NCBI GenBank assembly: GCA_036852015.1
Contig: JAANDG010000730.1
Coordinates: 1 to 64,000 of the forward strand
DNA from: Pelodera strongyloides
Lineage: Eukaryota > Nematoda > Chromadorea > Rhabditida > Rhabditidae
Length of the DNA: 64,000 nucleotides
Reading direction: 5' to 3'
The position numbers were made by a program, and so were the translations under genes. Under the pieces are notes generated by a model. That model ran no database searches, was not told the DNA's origin, and saw only the letters and a list, made by a program, of their open reading frames with translations. This document shows, in pieces, positions 21,267 through 33,040 of this stretch. The number at the start of each line of letters is the position of its first letter. Position 1 is the stretch's first letter.

Positions 21267-22480
21267 TAACTAGTTATGTTGTACTATTAGAATATTTTTT
21301 CGTTATTTACGCTTTGTTGTATTTCCTGATTGTAAGATGTCATTGTCTGCACGGATACAGTATGGTTCATGTTCATAAAGTACGGTTTGATCTCGATTTC
21401 GCAAAGAAAGCTAAAATACTGTACCCGTTTTCGTTGTGTGTGGGACTTCATTATTGTGTTATGTGATCGGTGGTACTGTAAGCTTCTTGTTTTTTTTTGT
21501 TCGCTTTGTTGTGTATTATAAAGAGCCTAAGTACCTTAATAGAGTGTGCACTTGTTTGAGATCAGTTTTATTGGCATCAAGTTCTAAAATCATTTTATTC
21601 ATGATGCCCATTTCGCATTGTTTTCGAATGAATCATTATTCTGATACGTTGAAAAGAGTTTATAAACATTGTTACAAGTATTCTGTCCCGTAAAAAGAAT
21701 ACAGTAATTGCACAGAAACGGGTACTGAAGAAAGACGGTGGATGTAAAGCGTGTTAAAAGCGAGTTAATAAAAAATCAAGAGATGTCCTAGAAAAATTCA
21801 ATTGCTATCACCTTCTGTACGAAAAAAAAATAAGCTACAGAAGTTCATCCTTCAATAAATGACTAACTGAGGGAGATAGCAATACTAGCCGGTAAAAAAA
21901 CGTGCATTATTTGGTAAACAAGGTTAGGATAGGTATAGGTACAGTATAGCGTTAATTAGTCGAAGCCTACCATAATTAGAGTCATTAGTGTACAGTTAAA
22001 CTATAGGCAAACTTATACGAAATAGGCACAAAGAAGCAGGAATATATTTACAGGATATTAATATTTCTAAGCAAGCGATAATGAACCCGATAGCGATGTC
22101 TATCAGAACAACCACAGTGTATCACAACTGAACTGAGAAGGAAAGAAGGATTAAAGCATTATGAATTAACTGAAATGATCAAAACGAAGAAGAGAAATTC
22201 AGAAAACTAAACAGGTTGACAACCAGCAACTGAATACATAACAACCAGTAAATAGGAAAAGAATTATACACTATTTGTAAACGGTATACCTATCATCGTT
22301 AGGTAAATCTATCAAACATTTTAAATGTTAATCGCAATTTTAAACAACAAGCGTATAAAATACAAAATCCTATATTCATTTGGAACTACTCATTAACAAT
22401 TAACTAAAGCGGAACTCTTGGAGACTTAAACAATTAACATGTGGGCACTCCACTGAATTTCAATCATTAATATTAACAAA
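21267..22480. other. convergent 3' region between U2SURP and katanin p80
   Basis: No coding exon seen. It holds the 3' UTRs of the two convergent genes. An AATAAA at 21,767-21,772 (+) about 500 nt after the U2SURP stop is a candidate poly(A) signal. No clear hexamer was recognised close to the katanin p80 stop. Confidence 0.5.
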
Positions 22481-25400
22481 CTATATAGGTGAGACAAGTC
22501 CAATGAGAGCGTCAAACTCAGTCTTGTCCACGTCGCTGAGCTTATCAACTAGGAAAGCCTGGTTGACGTGCATGTCCAGTAGAGCATTGTGACATCTCGT
22601 CGCGCACTCTTTCCGCGCCTCAGCCGCCACATCAACGCCAATCGTGGGCCGATAGGCAGAAAAGTGGCGGATGGCCTCCAGCTGACCAGTTACAATGTTC
22701 GAGAGCGAAGTGAGAGCCGTCTTTCGAGCCCAAGCCAAATCCGATTGAAATAGGTTGCGGATTCTGAACAAATAAAACATCACAACCTGTCACAAGAATG
22801 GACTTGTGGTAAACAAATCATAAAACAAAGTGGATACAGAAGAGTACTTAGATCTGAACATGTTATGTAAATTACATCACTACATGAGTTAAATGCTAGC
22901 ATACTGTAAGTTTCCCTTGCCCCAGTGAACAGCCGGGTGTTACTAATGAATAAATGATCCATAATAATAATAATAATAACAATAAATACAGTGCCTTGGA
23001 AGCATGAGTTCGCAGAGCGCCAGTGTCCACTTGGACCTCGCATTCACTTGATTCAGGAACTGACAAGTGAGGAAGCTGAACAAGAAGATAATAAGACAAT
23101 GGAAGTGCACAACCATACTGCATGCGTAAAATACTATTTTAATAGCAATATCTTTTAAATTTCACTTCTGTTTGTGAGAACAACATTAAGAATCAAGTAA
23201 AGTGCTCACTTATTAGGAGCCGCTTGTCGTGCCGCATCCTCGAGTCCTCTCCGCTTGGCAGTGTCCGCAAGCCGGTTGATGCTGCGCTGGAAATAATGAA
23301 AAGATTAAAATCAGGTGAGCGCTGATACATACAAATATACAGTGTGATCACGAGTGATACAGTGTGAATGAGAGGATGCAGAGACACAGACAGATCAATT
23401 CTAACCTGTTTTTCGTCCAAATCCATCACAACAGCAGCGTGGCGAGAGACAATTTTGGACATCAGGGACTCTTCAGTTATGGTAGGGAGGGGCGAGTGGC
23501 CACGGGACTGGGCACCAGTCTCGGATGGCGATCTCTTACGTGTGTTCTGAAACCGGCATATATATCTTACGTAAACAGAATAGTGTTATAAATATAAAGG
23601 GAATAATGCAAGCTTGCTCTTCTTATTGTACACAAAGTACCCAAAAAAAAGCGTACCATCATTTTCGTTCCAGCACCACAGGAATCTGAGAGCGTCTTTG
23701 GTCGAGGCATTCTGAAAATACAAAAATACCAATATAACACTTAAGCAACAACATACACCACAAATGACCTCATCCTACCAACAAGAAATTTTTTGCATGA
23801 ACTGGCACAATAAACAAATATACGCCAAATCTACTTTTCCATACCCACTTAGGAAGTCAGAATCCTACACTTACTCCGGTAACTCTGAAAACTACAACCC
23901 CACCGGCTGAAGATGATTACGATCCCTTGTTACACGACGTACACCGCATGCAAATACTGGGGTAGAGTTCCCTCATTCCACTTACCCCTTTACATTTTCG
24001 ATTGTCTTGCTCGGTCGGCTGCCCATCGGAGGCTTTTTCCTCAAGTGCGAAGCTGCGGTCGCAGCACGATGTGAGTGAGTCTTCTACAAGAGAAACAATA
24101 CCATTTTATGGAATTGTTGAAAAAAATCAACCTCAAAGTGGTACATGCCTCGCGGTTCTTTTATTCAAAGCGGTAGGGCACGCACTTTTGAAATACATAC
24201 CATAATAATAATAATTTATTACATCAGAGAGATGCGCACAAAAGCCAACACAGAGTAAAATGTTTGAAAACAAATGATATCTATTGCAGCACATCCACTT
24301 ACTGTTAGTGATATGTTAATGTAACGTTGGGACACATGCACCTATTACTGGGTAGCCAATTCCTGAATATATATACTACGTACAACTACTCCTGAATATA
24401 TACTAATTACAACTACTCCGCATAAGCGTTATGTTACGATATCACCCCTTTTTTACTTTCATATACACCTACGGTTATTTTTTTAATGGCTTTAGTGGCT
24501 TTAGTACTTTCTCTTTTCTTTGATTTTCCATTTACAGTATTATCACCCTTTATCAACTGAAAGAATCGATGCAACTGGAAATAAATTATTAAAACGAAAA
24601 AAGAACACCTGTTTCGGGGCCACTTTTCTTGCAGTCGGACGTTCCTTTACCGGATCAGCATAAGACGCGAATTGCTGGAAAAACGTCAGTTATTTTTCTA
24701 AATTTTCGGAATATCACTTTCTCTCTCCTTTCATCCCCCCCCCTCTCTCTCACTTCGCTCACCTCATCCTCCTCACTATCCGGGAATACCGGCTGTTCAT
24801 CCGAATTCTCGCTGTCTTGCACCGACGGTATCGACTCCGTGGGCGAGGGTGTCCTTGATTCCCCTGCACTTTCCTCCGATGAAACGGCCAAACTACTCGA
24901 AGAACGTCCGGTTTCTTCAGCTGTTTCTAACGAAGTCGACTCGGAAGTTGTCGAGTCGGCCGAGAGGATATCCTGCAAATATAAGGAATAAAGAATGGAA
25001 ATACAACACAAAGATCGCATATACAACACAAGTACCGTACCGTGCGTAAATAGAGGTTTGTTTAGCTTAGAGATAGAGCGCTTTCATAAAACAGCATGTT
25101 TCGCCCAAATATATAAATTTGGAATTGCTTCCGGAGGTGGTCAAAGCCAACCCGGAGGTGGTTCGTGCGTGTTTTTACGCACCAACATGTACCCCTGCCG
25201 CACCATGATTGATGGGCTCAGAAACAAAAAACTAACTGAGGATTACAATTACGGTAACAAGACAGGGACTTCATCGAATACTGTTGAGTTGAGTTCGTGT
25301 GCTTTTGGAAACAGAATACTCCGTGATGTGGGACTTTTATCTATTTTTCCTCTTATAAGGGCAGCACTGTGTTTACACGAGTTAATACCCGAGTATATAG

Positions 25401-27006
25401 AAAATAGACAAGTTCAATTTGAACCAGAGCATAATATAAAACGAATGTGTGAATACCAAATAAACACTAGAAAACGGATGTAGTCTAATATTAGTCACCC
25501 TCAATGAACAGCAAAAAAGGGAGCACGTAAATAGTTGTACTAGTTCGACGGCTATTATGGCCCAGGTGGTTCCTAACAAGGGGCCGTCTTTCTGCCCCTA
25601 CTGACCCTCAAACACACCTGAGTGCCCCATTGGGCCCCTTATAGTCACAGTATATAATAGAGGGTGGGCCCCAACGGTTACTCCGAAAAAAAAACAGCAG
25701 CACGAGTGCAAAGTACAACCACACACTATGAAGTGTGTAGGATTCATAGCCACTTCGTTTCATATGGCGGGAAACCGACAGAATCACACAAAGTTATAGG
25801 AATGCCACGTGGGACCTGACATATACTGATGTGACGATGATTATATGAAACTGGAATAATGTACAGTACTTAATTAGGTCGTATATTGCTAGACTTAAAG
25901 ATTAAGCATAAAGAGATAACGAAAATAGAGGCAAGCTAAGAAAAAGAAAAGAGGATAACTACACTGATCCTGACCTTTACGCGTTCTACGTTCTACTAGG
26001 TGTGGGCACCCCCCAGGGACCAAAAATCACAGTACCCTTTTACCAAAAACTTGTATACATATTTTAATGGAGACGAGAAGCGAAGAAAAGTCCAAGGAAA
26101 AAGACATACATGTCCCGAATGATTAGTGAAATTATCCAGCTGACGGATTTCTAACTTTCCCGTTATCAAAGTAAACGTACCAAGTATTCCACACGATATA
26201 GAACCACCGAATCGGCCACTTGACAAAGTATTTCCAGATAATCTTCACTAGTCACTGTGTCCAACACCTAAATTATCGCATAAAGAAACCTTAAAACAAC
26301 ATTCAAAACGCATTATTTTCTTCTACTTAAAATGTCTCAAGCTCTCTCAAGTATACGAAGACATGGCAATTGGAAGACATAACATAACATTTATTACGAA
26401 CACACAAAAATGTATCGCGCAAGTTTTGTTAATGTAAGACTAAGAAACACCAATGATCAGAGTCAAGTCAGAGCTTAAAATACAGACAACAAACCTTGCA
26501 AAAATTCGGAAACTTCTTGGTGCCCAGGATATTACACGGCTCAAATGACATTATGTGAACATCGGTTGACGTGCAAACGAGGAGGGAATCACCTGAAGGG
26601 GAAAACGTAAGAATAAATACATTCTATCCACAAATTTAGATCAAACTTCCTATTTATTTAATGAATAAACGACAAATGAGATCTGCACAGACGGGGATCA
26701 AACCATGCCACTGGATTACCAGTCCACTGCATGAAACACTACATCACCAAGTTAAATAACCAAATGAATTTCTCAACAAAAGAAAAAACCACACACCATT
26801 TGGGGTGAACTCAATCCGATCAATGGGCACGTCAAAGATAGGAGAGACGGAAATACATTCGAATGAGTCCAAGTCCCAGATTCGAACCATACGGTCGACG
26901 CCGAAAGAGGCGAGCAGCATTTCGGACGGATGGAACGACAGACCCAGGAACTAAATCTATGGTATAGAAGTTTATGATATACGGAACAACAGACAAAAAG
27001 ATCGTA

Positions 27007-27057
<51 letters not shown>

Positions 27058-30000
27058 AGAGACGGGGAGAGAGGAGAGAGAGAGAGTTAGAGACTGGGAG
27101 AGAGGAGAGAGAGGGGAGAAAGACACAGAGACAGAGAACATCCTCAGAAAAATCACTTACCGAAAAATTGTTGTACTGCTTGAAAACCTTCTTCGACGTA
27201 ATATCCAACAAATGAAGCGCAAAATGACTTCCTACCGCCATCACTCTGAAATGGCAAATATTAACTATTTACTTACAATATAAAATGCATAGAATTGTCA
27301 GGAATCAGGGAAATTGAGGAGTTAGGAGAGAACACGTAAGTTAATTTTTATCGGCAAGGCCTTAAATAGCTAGGGCTATGGTCTAAAGAAACCCACCGAT
27401 CATCGGGAGACAGGGCGATACAGTTGACGGGTCCGCCGCAGCGAAGAACCAATGAATTTGCCGGATGCCGACGCACGTCCCACAGATTACAGACACCATC
27501 AGTGGAGCCAGACGCCTGGAAGAGAAGTAAAATTAGGAGACTTAACTGCAATAATCTTAATCTTAACAATCTATCTATGCTAATATATTAGATTCGAAAC
27601 AACATCAAATAAAGTAAGATTAGAAAATTATAGCAGTGCACATTGCACGTCCTGACCATGTCCAGGCTGCTGAAGGAAGACCTAAAGGCTAAAACGGTAC
27701 GAACGGTTAATAAGATTGTTGACTTACATATTGATAAATGTTCTTGTTGAATGGGGCGATGCAAGTTACAGGCAGCCGGTGGCCCACCAAAGTACGCAGA
27801 TCTCGACCTGAAATGCATAAAGTTCAGTTAGTTAGTAGTGAGTTGGACATGTGACGTAGCACGTCCAGAGACTATTTATCTTCTAGAATGATAAGCAAGT
27901 CACATTGGTATAGCTAATGTTCGTCGATGACAAACACCCATATCCACAGTATGGACGCATACAGTAAGAACTATTCAACAAACTGTAACCCCCACCTGTT
28001 ACCGTATCCAAAAGTCGTATCACATCACCGGTGGCCACTGCGAGACTCCGCTCATCCACCGAGTGTCGGATATATTGAATTGGGGAGAGTTGAGGCACCT
28101 TCTGCGGAAAGAATAACCAATAAATGAACATGAAATTGGCAAACTGCGACGATGGACACATTTTCTAGCTCAAATTCCAACATCTCGGTTCGCGGCTGCA
28201 ACCCCAACCGTTGGACTCCAGCGAAAAAAGGTGTAACGGTGGAGGTCGACCCCGACGGTGGCGGCCAAATTTACCCCGGCGGAGCGGAAATTTTCTGCGA
28301 CCTCCACCGTGGGGGTGCGCAACCGTCGCAACCGTTGCCAAAAATCGTTTTTTTTTTCGCCATTATGTGACAGTTCCGCTTTTTTAAAATTGTAATGCGC
28401 TATTCTTTATTGATGTTCTTTCCATGACTCCATTACAGTGTTGAGAAGGTGTACTACTGAGGCTGTGATGTTGAGGATGCCCAATGGAGTGTGTCAGACC
28501 GTGGTTTGTTTGGTGAGTCCTTTTATGTTTCTCAGTACCTTTTTAAATTTGAATTGTAGACGAAGACACTCTTCCTGCTCTTCCTTTGTTTCTTTTAGAG
28601 AGAAGGCAGCGATTTGATGCCAAGTCAAGTTCGTGCAGAGTTTTGCTGTCCCTCTTGGTAGGTGTAAGATGAAGAATTTTGGTGTTACAGGTTTGATTGT
28701 TATTTTAACGCACTGATTTAATGGCGTATCTTGGGTTGCTTATGTCTTTAATTACTTGTGCAGGAAAGGATTTCCGGCACCTACTTTATCGGAAACCATT
28801 TTCTAGATATGTAGCGAAAATGAGCAGTCTGAGGAGACGAGAAAAACAGAAAACAGAGACCCACAATGAGACACGGTCTTATTTGTTTGTGAGCTGGAGA
28901 TGAGGAAAAGGTGCAAGGAGAGACCTATTGCCATGGATGGTTGGTTCCAACTTAATTTTTATTGCTATTTTGACTGGGTATGTTCTTTGCTTATCTTTTT
29001 GATGTTCACAGTCCTTTGTCACTACTCAGGCACGAGTCATGTCATTCAGTTGTTAGTCAGCGAATATCTTTGGTCAGAGTGCTACTGCATTTCATCGTGT
29101 CCCTTTTATTATCCCGCTTTACGCTCTGGATTATCGTAAATTTTTCGTTATCTTAACTTTTCTTAAATTTCTATGTGTACAGCGAAAATGAGCATGCTGA
29201 GGATGCGAAAAAAATGGAAGCACGAAGCAGAGACCCTCAATTTGTATGAACTATCGGACCATGGCTGTTTGGTGAGTATTGCTGCTCTTGCTTATCATAA
29301 CCTAGTTTTAATTAGGGTTGTGGATGAAGACACTCTTTCTGTGGTTGTTTTAGCGAGAGGCAGCTGTGATCTGATGCCCAAGCGTCGAGTTCGTGTAGGA
29401 ATTTCGCTATCATTCGTTTTGGATGGTCTGATTGTGAGATGAAGAAACGAAGAAAACCTGCAAGGAGAGGTATGTTATGAGAAACTAGAAACTATTGCAT
29501 GAATGGTGCGCACTCCCTTTTTAGTGGTATTTTGCTTATTGTTAGACGTGTTCTTTGCTGATCTCATATTGTTCACCCTGTCCCTTGTCACTACTTAGTC
29601 ATTCAATTGTTATTGAATATCTTTCGTCATATTGCTACACACACTAGTTTGTTAATTAGCGTTAATATTTCTGCGCCACCACCGTTTTATTATCATTGCT
29701 TGCTGCATTATTACCACGACTTGTTTTCAGACGTACACATTCTCCGAATTAAATGACTCCGAACTCCCCGTTATGTTCGTCGAAGACGCTGTGTGGAACA
29801 GTGGAACAGTTGTGGTTGCGTAGGTCTGTTTATTTTTTTCTGTAATCAGAGTGTGTTGTTCTAGAAAGACCTTTGCAAGCTCATATAACGTGCAACTTGA
29901 TGCAGTTTTCCCACAGAGAATGCATCAATGCATCTGACTAACTTCTATGAGATGCTGACTTTTAAAAACAGATATTTCAATGTGAAAACATTATCTGAAT

Positions 30001-32976
30001 TTCGTCGCGATCCTGCCCCAGATGACTTTCCCAACGGGGCGAACGAGTGTTTTATTTTTATTTTTTATAGAGTGGGCTACTCACATTGGCTTGGCGCGGA
30101 AGACAGAAGATATAACGAATTTTATCATCGTCTGTTTATACGGTAACTATTCGATGATTCTCTTATTTTCTTTTCACTAGTTACGCTAGTATCAAAGCAC
30201 GTATACACGCTGATGCTTTCTTTTAGCATAATTCTTCTTGGTTGCCAATCCCAAGTATTGTTCTCATGACTCGTAGTATTTACGTATTTTTCTCGCCACC
30301 AACTCCCTATATACAGTGCGTCGCATAAGTATGTAGGCACCCCCAAATTTAACGATAAATTGTTTGGACCAAAATTTTTTGAACAAATTTTAACACCACT
30401 AAATCGACCATGGCGAAAAACCCGAGGACAATGAAATTTAGAAAAAAATTCAAAATTTTCAGTATTTTATGACATTAAAACCGAAAAACAGCTGTTTCAA
30501 AAGTTTGTAGGCACCCACTTTAGTTAATTGTATTATTAATGTATTTTATTATAATTGCTCTGAAATGGATAAATTGCAATTGTCATGGGTATTAGTGATA
30601 ATGTGAGCCATTATTGCTAAAATGCCAAGTGGTAAGCATCTCTCAAACAACGAATGCGTCCAGATTGAGGCCCTACATCAAGCTGGTCTTAGCAATCGGG
30701 CCATTGAGGCTCAAATTCATCGACAGAAGGACCCCAATTCCTATGGTTCTAAGAAGAGGACTGGTCGTCGTTTATTCACTGCTCAGGAAGATCGCCTGTT
30801 AGGACGTCTTGTCTCTAATGCGTCGAAGTCAGTCAACGAACTTCGATCTGATCTGGGAACTACTACATCTAAGAGTACTGTTTGGCGGGCCATTAGACGC
30901 CGTCCTCACCAGGCAGTGCTCCAGAAGAATTTGCTACCGTTTCTGCAGAGTCCAGCAGGGTAAGGAATGCAATGCGCCTATACACGTGAGCAGATCCACC
31001 AAGGCATTCTTTCAACAGCACCAGATTAACGTTATGGACTGGCCTGCTTGCTCCCCAGATACCAATCCCATAGAGAATCTTTGGGGATTGCGGAAAATTT
31101 ACGCTATAATCGTACCTACGACACAGTTGCCACCTTTAAAGCCGCAATACTCCAAGCGTGGAACGGCCTGGACTCAGTTGCTCAAGAACCTGGCCATCTC
31201 TGCCGAACCGGATTTTTGCCATCACCAAGAATAACGGTGGTCACATCGATTATTAAATGAATATTGTCATTCATTATTCTGTTTTTTTTTTTTTTTAAAA
31301 GTTGTTTTACTGAAGTGCCTACAAACTTTTGAAACAGCTGTTTTTCGGTTTTAATGTCATGAAATACTGAAAATTTTGAATTTTTTTCTAATTTTCATTG
31401 TCCTCGGGTTTTTCGCCATGGTCGATTTAGTGGTGTTAAAATTTGTTCAAAAAATTTTGGTCCAAACACTTTATCGTTAAATTTGGGGGTGCCTACATAC
31501 TTATGCGACGCACTGTATGAATTCGCGCCGGTACGATAATCTCGTTCATTCTCACCTCACTTTTACTATTTTAGGTTGTGCGTGAACACGTGTAGAGACG
31601 ATGATTTTGCCACTGCTCCAACTTCGGACGGTACGATACGATACATGTGAAGGATCGAAGGATGTGTCTCTTTGGAACGCACATGCACATTAAAATGTAC
31701 TAAGGATATATTTTATGTTATGCCTTTTCAAGGGTAGCAGTCCATTCCTGTCATTTTTGTTCGGATTCTCATTAACTGTGTCTGTATGGAAGAAAGTCTG
31801 AATTTATTGTGGAAGGCTTGTCGGCTTGTCCACTACCTCGTGTCAACTAAACGTTTGTTGATAATTGCACTGCCATGTAGTATATTCAACAATTATATGC
31901 GGCAATTTTGCAATTTCCTACATTTTATAATAGATGAGAGGGCAGTTTTCTACCTAGGCATCTTTGTCCCGTGGTAGTGGACATCTCTTTACCTCTGCAG
32001 TTCCTTTCCCTTTACAATTAAACTGGTTTTAAGTATTTTCATTTATTGATATTTTATTATCCCTTTTCTCTCTTTTTTTGTTGAGCTTATTAGAAATGTC
32101 TATTTGTTTATATAGGTAGCATCTTCCGATATTGTCTCATAATTTTTTATACGTGTAGGTAGGTGTATCGAGAGCTTTAGCACGGTTATTTTTCATACCA
32201 CACTGTATTTACATATACTTAAGGTTCGTTAACGAATTTAAATGTAATAAACAATGTCCTTTAATTGCTTCTTTTAATTTGCCTGTGGAGGGTGGGGACC
32301 AATTTTTGAACGGGGAGTGTTTTCTAATTCGCGCGAGCCAAGTACCGTATCCAATTTAGTTAGGTCGGCCCGACGGTGGAGGCCAGCGTTGCGGTGGAGC
32401 CCACGCCGACGGTCGAGGTGTTCCCTAGTTGGAACGGTTGCCCCTGTGGTTGCGGTACTGAGATGTTTCAAAGACCACTAAAATGCGATAGGCGGCCAAA
32501 ATACCAATCACAATCCTGCAGTCGAGAAGGTGCATCTTTAGCCACCGAACAGCAACAGCCCTACATATTCACTCAAAACGTATTCCAAATTAACATATCC
32601 TACCGGCACAGTCACGTCGGGACTGGTCGCTAACACTGTGAGAGGCGATGCGGTGAATATAAGACGATTCTTTTTCGACACGGCTCCCAGGTTAGCGCTC
32701 ACACTCGGCACGGCAACTGAACAAAACGGATAATTAAATCAGTTAGACCAGTTAGATAAATTGTCGCCAGAAGTGTTATGAAAAAATACTACACCTCGCA
32801 TCCCTGTTCACTTTGGAGATAGTTACAGTACCCACCAATAACATTTACACCACAACTGAGAAGTTGAAGGTAGCATAAAAGATAACACGGTTCTTACCGG
32901 TAAATGAGCCAAATAGAATGCAACCAGTAAGTTGAAACGATAACCAATCAAAACAGAACTTACATGTACAATTCAT
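22481..32976 (-). CDS. KATNB1: katanin p80 WD40 regulatory subunit
   Basis: Targeting/regulatory subunit of the microtubule-severing katanin complex, 598 aa. Sixteen exons: 32964-32976, 32604-32716, 27996-28101, 27728-27804, 27397-27515, 27161-27245, 26797-26950, 26495-26592, 26181-26267, 24763-24972, 23986-24083, 23657-23711, 23406-23546, 23210-23286, 22995-23075, 22481-22763. The N-terminal half is a WD40 propeller; its first blade is diverged, later ones are clear (DLRTLVGHRLPVTCI, GSTDGVCNLWDVRRHP, FLGLSFHPSEMLLASFG, VRIWDLDSFECISV), aligning with LRTLMGH, IKLWDIRRK and IRFWDLEKFQVVSC of p80. A Ser/Glu-rich linker follows. The C-terminal con80 domain, which binds katanin p60, includes SKIVSRHAAVV, VNARSKWTLALCELMLPRI and EARKECATRCHNALL. 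Intron 14 fits only as a GC-AG intron. A splice acceptor is 64 nt upstream of the ATG. The 13-nt first coding exon is the weakest call. Confidence 0.9.
22860..22990 (-). repeat. (ATA)n tract in katanin intron 14
   Basis: An ATA/TAT microsatellite (about 22,962-22,985) follows the katanin exon 14 donor. The flanking AT-rich segment has no coding content. Its place beside the GC donor may be relevant to that unusual splice site. Confidence 0.6.
26685..26752 (-). repeat. tRNA-derived SINE-like sequence in katanin intron 7
   Basis: On the minus strand an A-box-like TGATGTAGTGTTTCATG, an anticodon-arm-like GGACTGGTAATCC (Thr-type GGT loop) and a B box GGTTTGATCCC occur in tRNA order and spacing. 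The acceptor stem does not pair, so a decayed tRNA-derived SINE rather than an active tRNA gene is inferred. It lies between katanin exons 26797-26950 and 26495-26592. Confidence 0.5.
27010..27128. repeat. (GA)n/(CT)n tract in katanin intron
   Basis: About 120 bp of GA-rich simple sequence with a GTTAGAGAC(T/G)GGGAGAG variant in two copies. On the katanin sense strand it is a long polypyrimidine (CT) tract ending about 60 nt before the acceptor of exon 26797-26950. Confidence 0.95.
28185..28340. repeat. GC-rich patch with CGACGGTGG motifs in katanin intron 2
   Basis: A GC-rich block with repeated (C)CGACGGTGG(A/C)GG and GACCTCCACCGT inverted copies. A related block is at 32,368-32,420 near the other end of the same intron. 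No TTAA flanks and no gene; origin unknown. Confidence 0.4.
28437..29660 (+). repeat. degenerate tandem duplication in katanin intron 2
   Basis: Three diverged partial copies on the plus strand: 28,437-28,690, 28,800-29,110 and 29,165-29,660. Shared landmarks are (C/G)GACC(G/A)TGG..TGTTTGGTGAGT, GA(C/T)GAAGACACTCTT and GCGAAAATGAGCA.(T/G)CTGAGGA. Several shared blocks end in GTGAGT or begin after TTTTAG, looking like exons with splice sites, but no family is recognised and frames are short. It could be a decayed nested gene or a non-coding segmental repeat. Confidence 0.5.
30314..31515 (+). mobile_element. Tc1/mariner-type transposon, internally deleted, 1,202 bp
   Basis: Bounded by TA dinucleotides and starting/ending CAGTGCGTCGCATAAG and its complement, as Tc1-family elements do. 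Terminal inverted repeats are about 205 bp (30,314-30,519 and 31,311-31,515) with few mismatches. Each TIR carries the motif GTAGGCACCC near its outer end and again near its inner end, the IR/DR arrangement typical of several Tc1 elements. It sits in intron 2 of katanin p80. The transposase between the TIRs is defective (see next entry), so the copy is non-autonomous; the well-kept TIRs suggest fairly recent insertion. Confidence 0.92.
30622..31260 (+). pseudogene. Tc1-type transposase remnant
   Basis: The 5' part (30,622-30,910) reads MPSGKHLSNNECVQIEALHQ onward through a paired-type helix-turn-helix and a YGSKKRTGRR hinge, a normal Tc1/Tc3 DNA-binding N terminus, though the second helix looks shortened just before KDPNSYG. 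After RRPH the frame breaks into a different frame that resumes at the family's C-terminal block (WPACSPDTNPIENLWG, about 31,035-31,085), which holds the third catalytic acidic residue. The stretch with the first two catalytic aspartates is absent, a deletion of several hundred bp, and a further frameshift follows the LWG motif. It cannot encode an active enzyme. Confidence 0.88.
32368..32420. repeat. GC-rich CGACGGTGG patch, second copy
   Basis: CCCGACGGTGGAGGCC and CCGACGGTCGAGG recall the patch at 28,185-28,340. It lies about 190 bp upstream of katanin exon 2 on the gene's sense strand. Confidence 0.35.
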
Positions 32977-33040
32977 TATGCTGCTCCACTCAGCACCACG
33001 TGCGAGCGTTTTCTCCACCCGTTAATAAAGCCGTAGAAAC

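Noticed and set aside
22959..24225. ATA/ATT runs taken first as a single dispersed SINE tail
   Set aside because: Flanks of the runs at 2,236, 11,980, 22,965 and 24,204 do not align convincingly with each other, so a common element is not supported.
24629..24991. Ser-rich 120-codon plus-strand frame
   Set aside because: Antisense shadow of the katanin p80 linker exon 24763-24972, which fits splice sites and phase on the minus strand.
24995..25483. 162-codon plus-strand frame, longest single open frame in the window
   Set aside because: Lies in a katanin p80 intron, shows no recognisable domain or signal and no supporting splice structure; chance openness is the simpler reading, though transcript data could revive it.
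26773..27156. Ser/Leu-rich 127-codon frame
   Set aside because: Mostly translation of the (CT)n microsatellite joined to a real katanin exon read in another frame.
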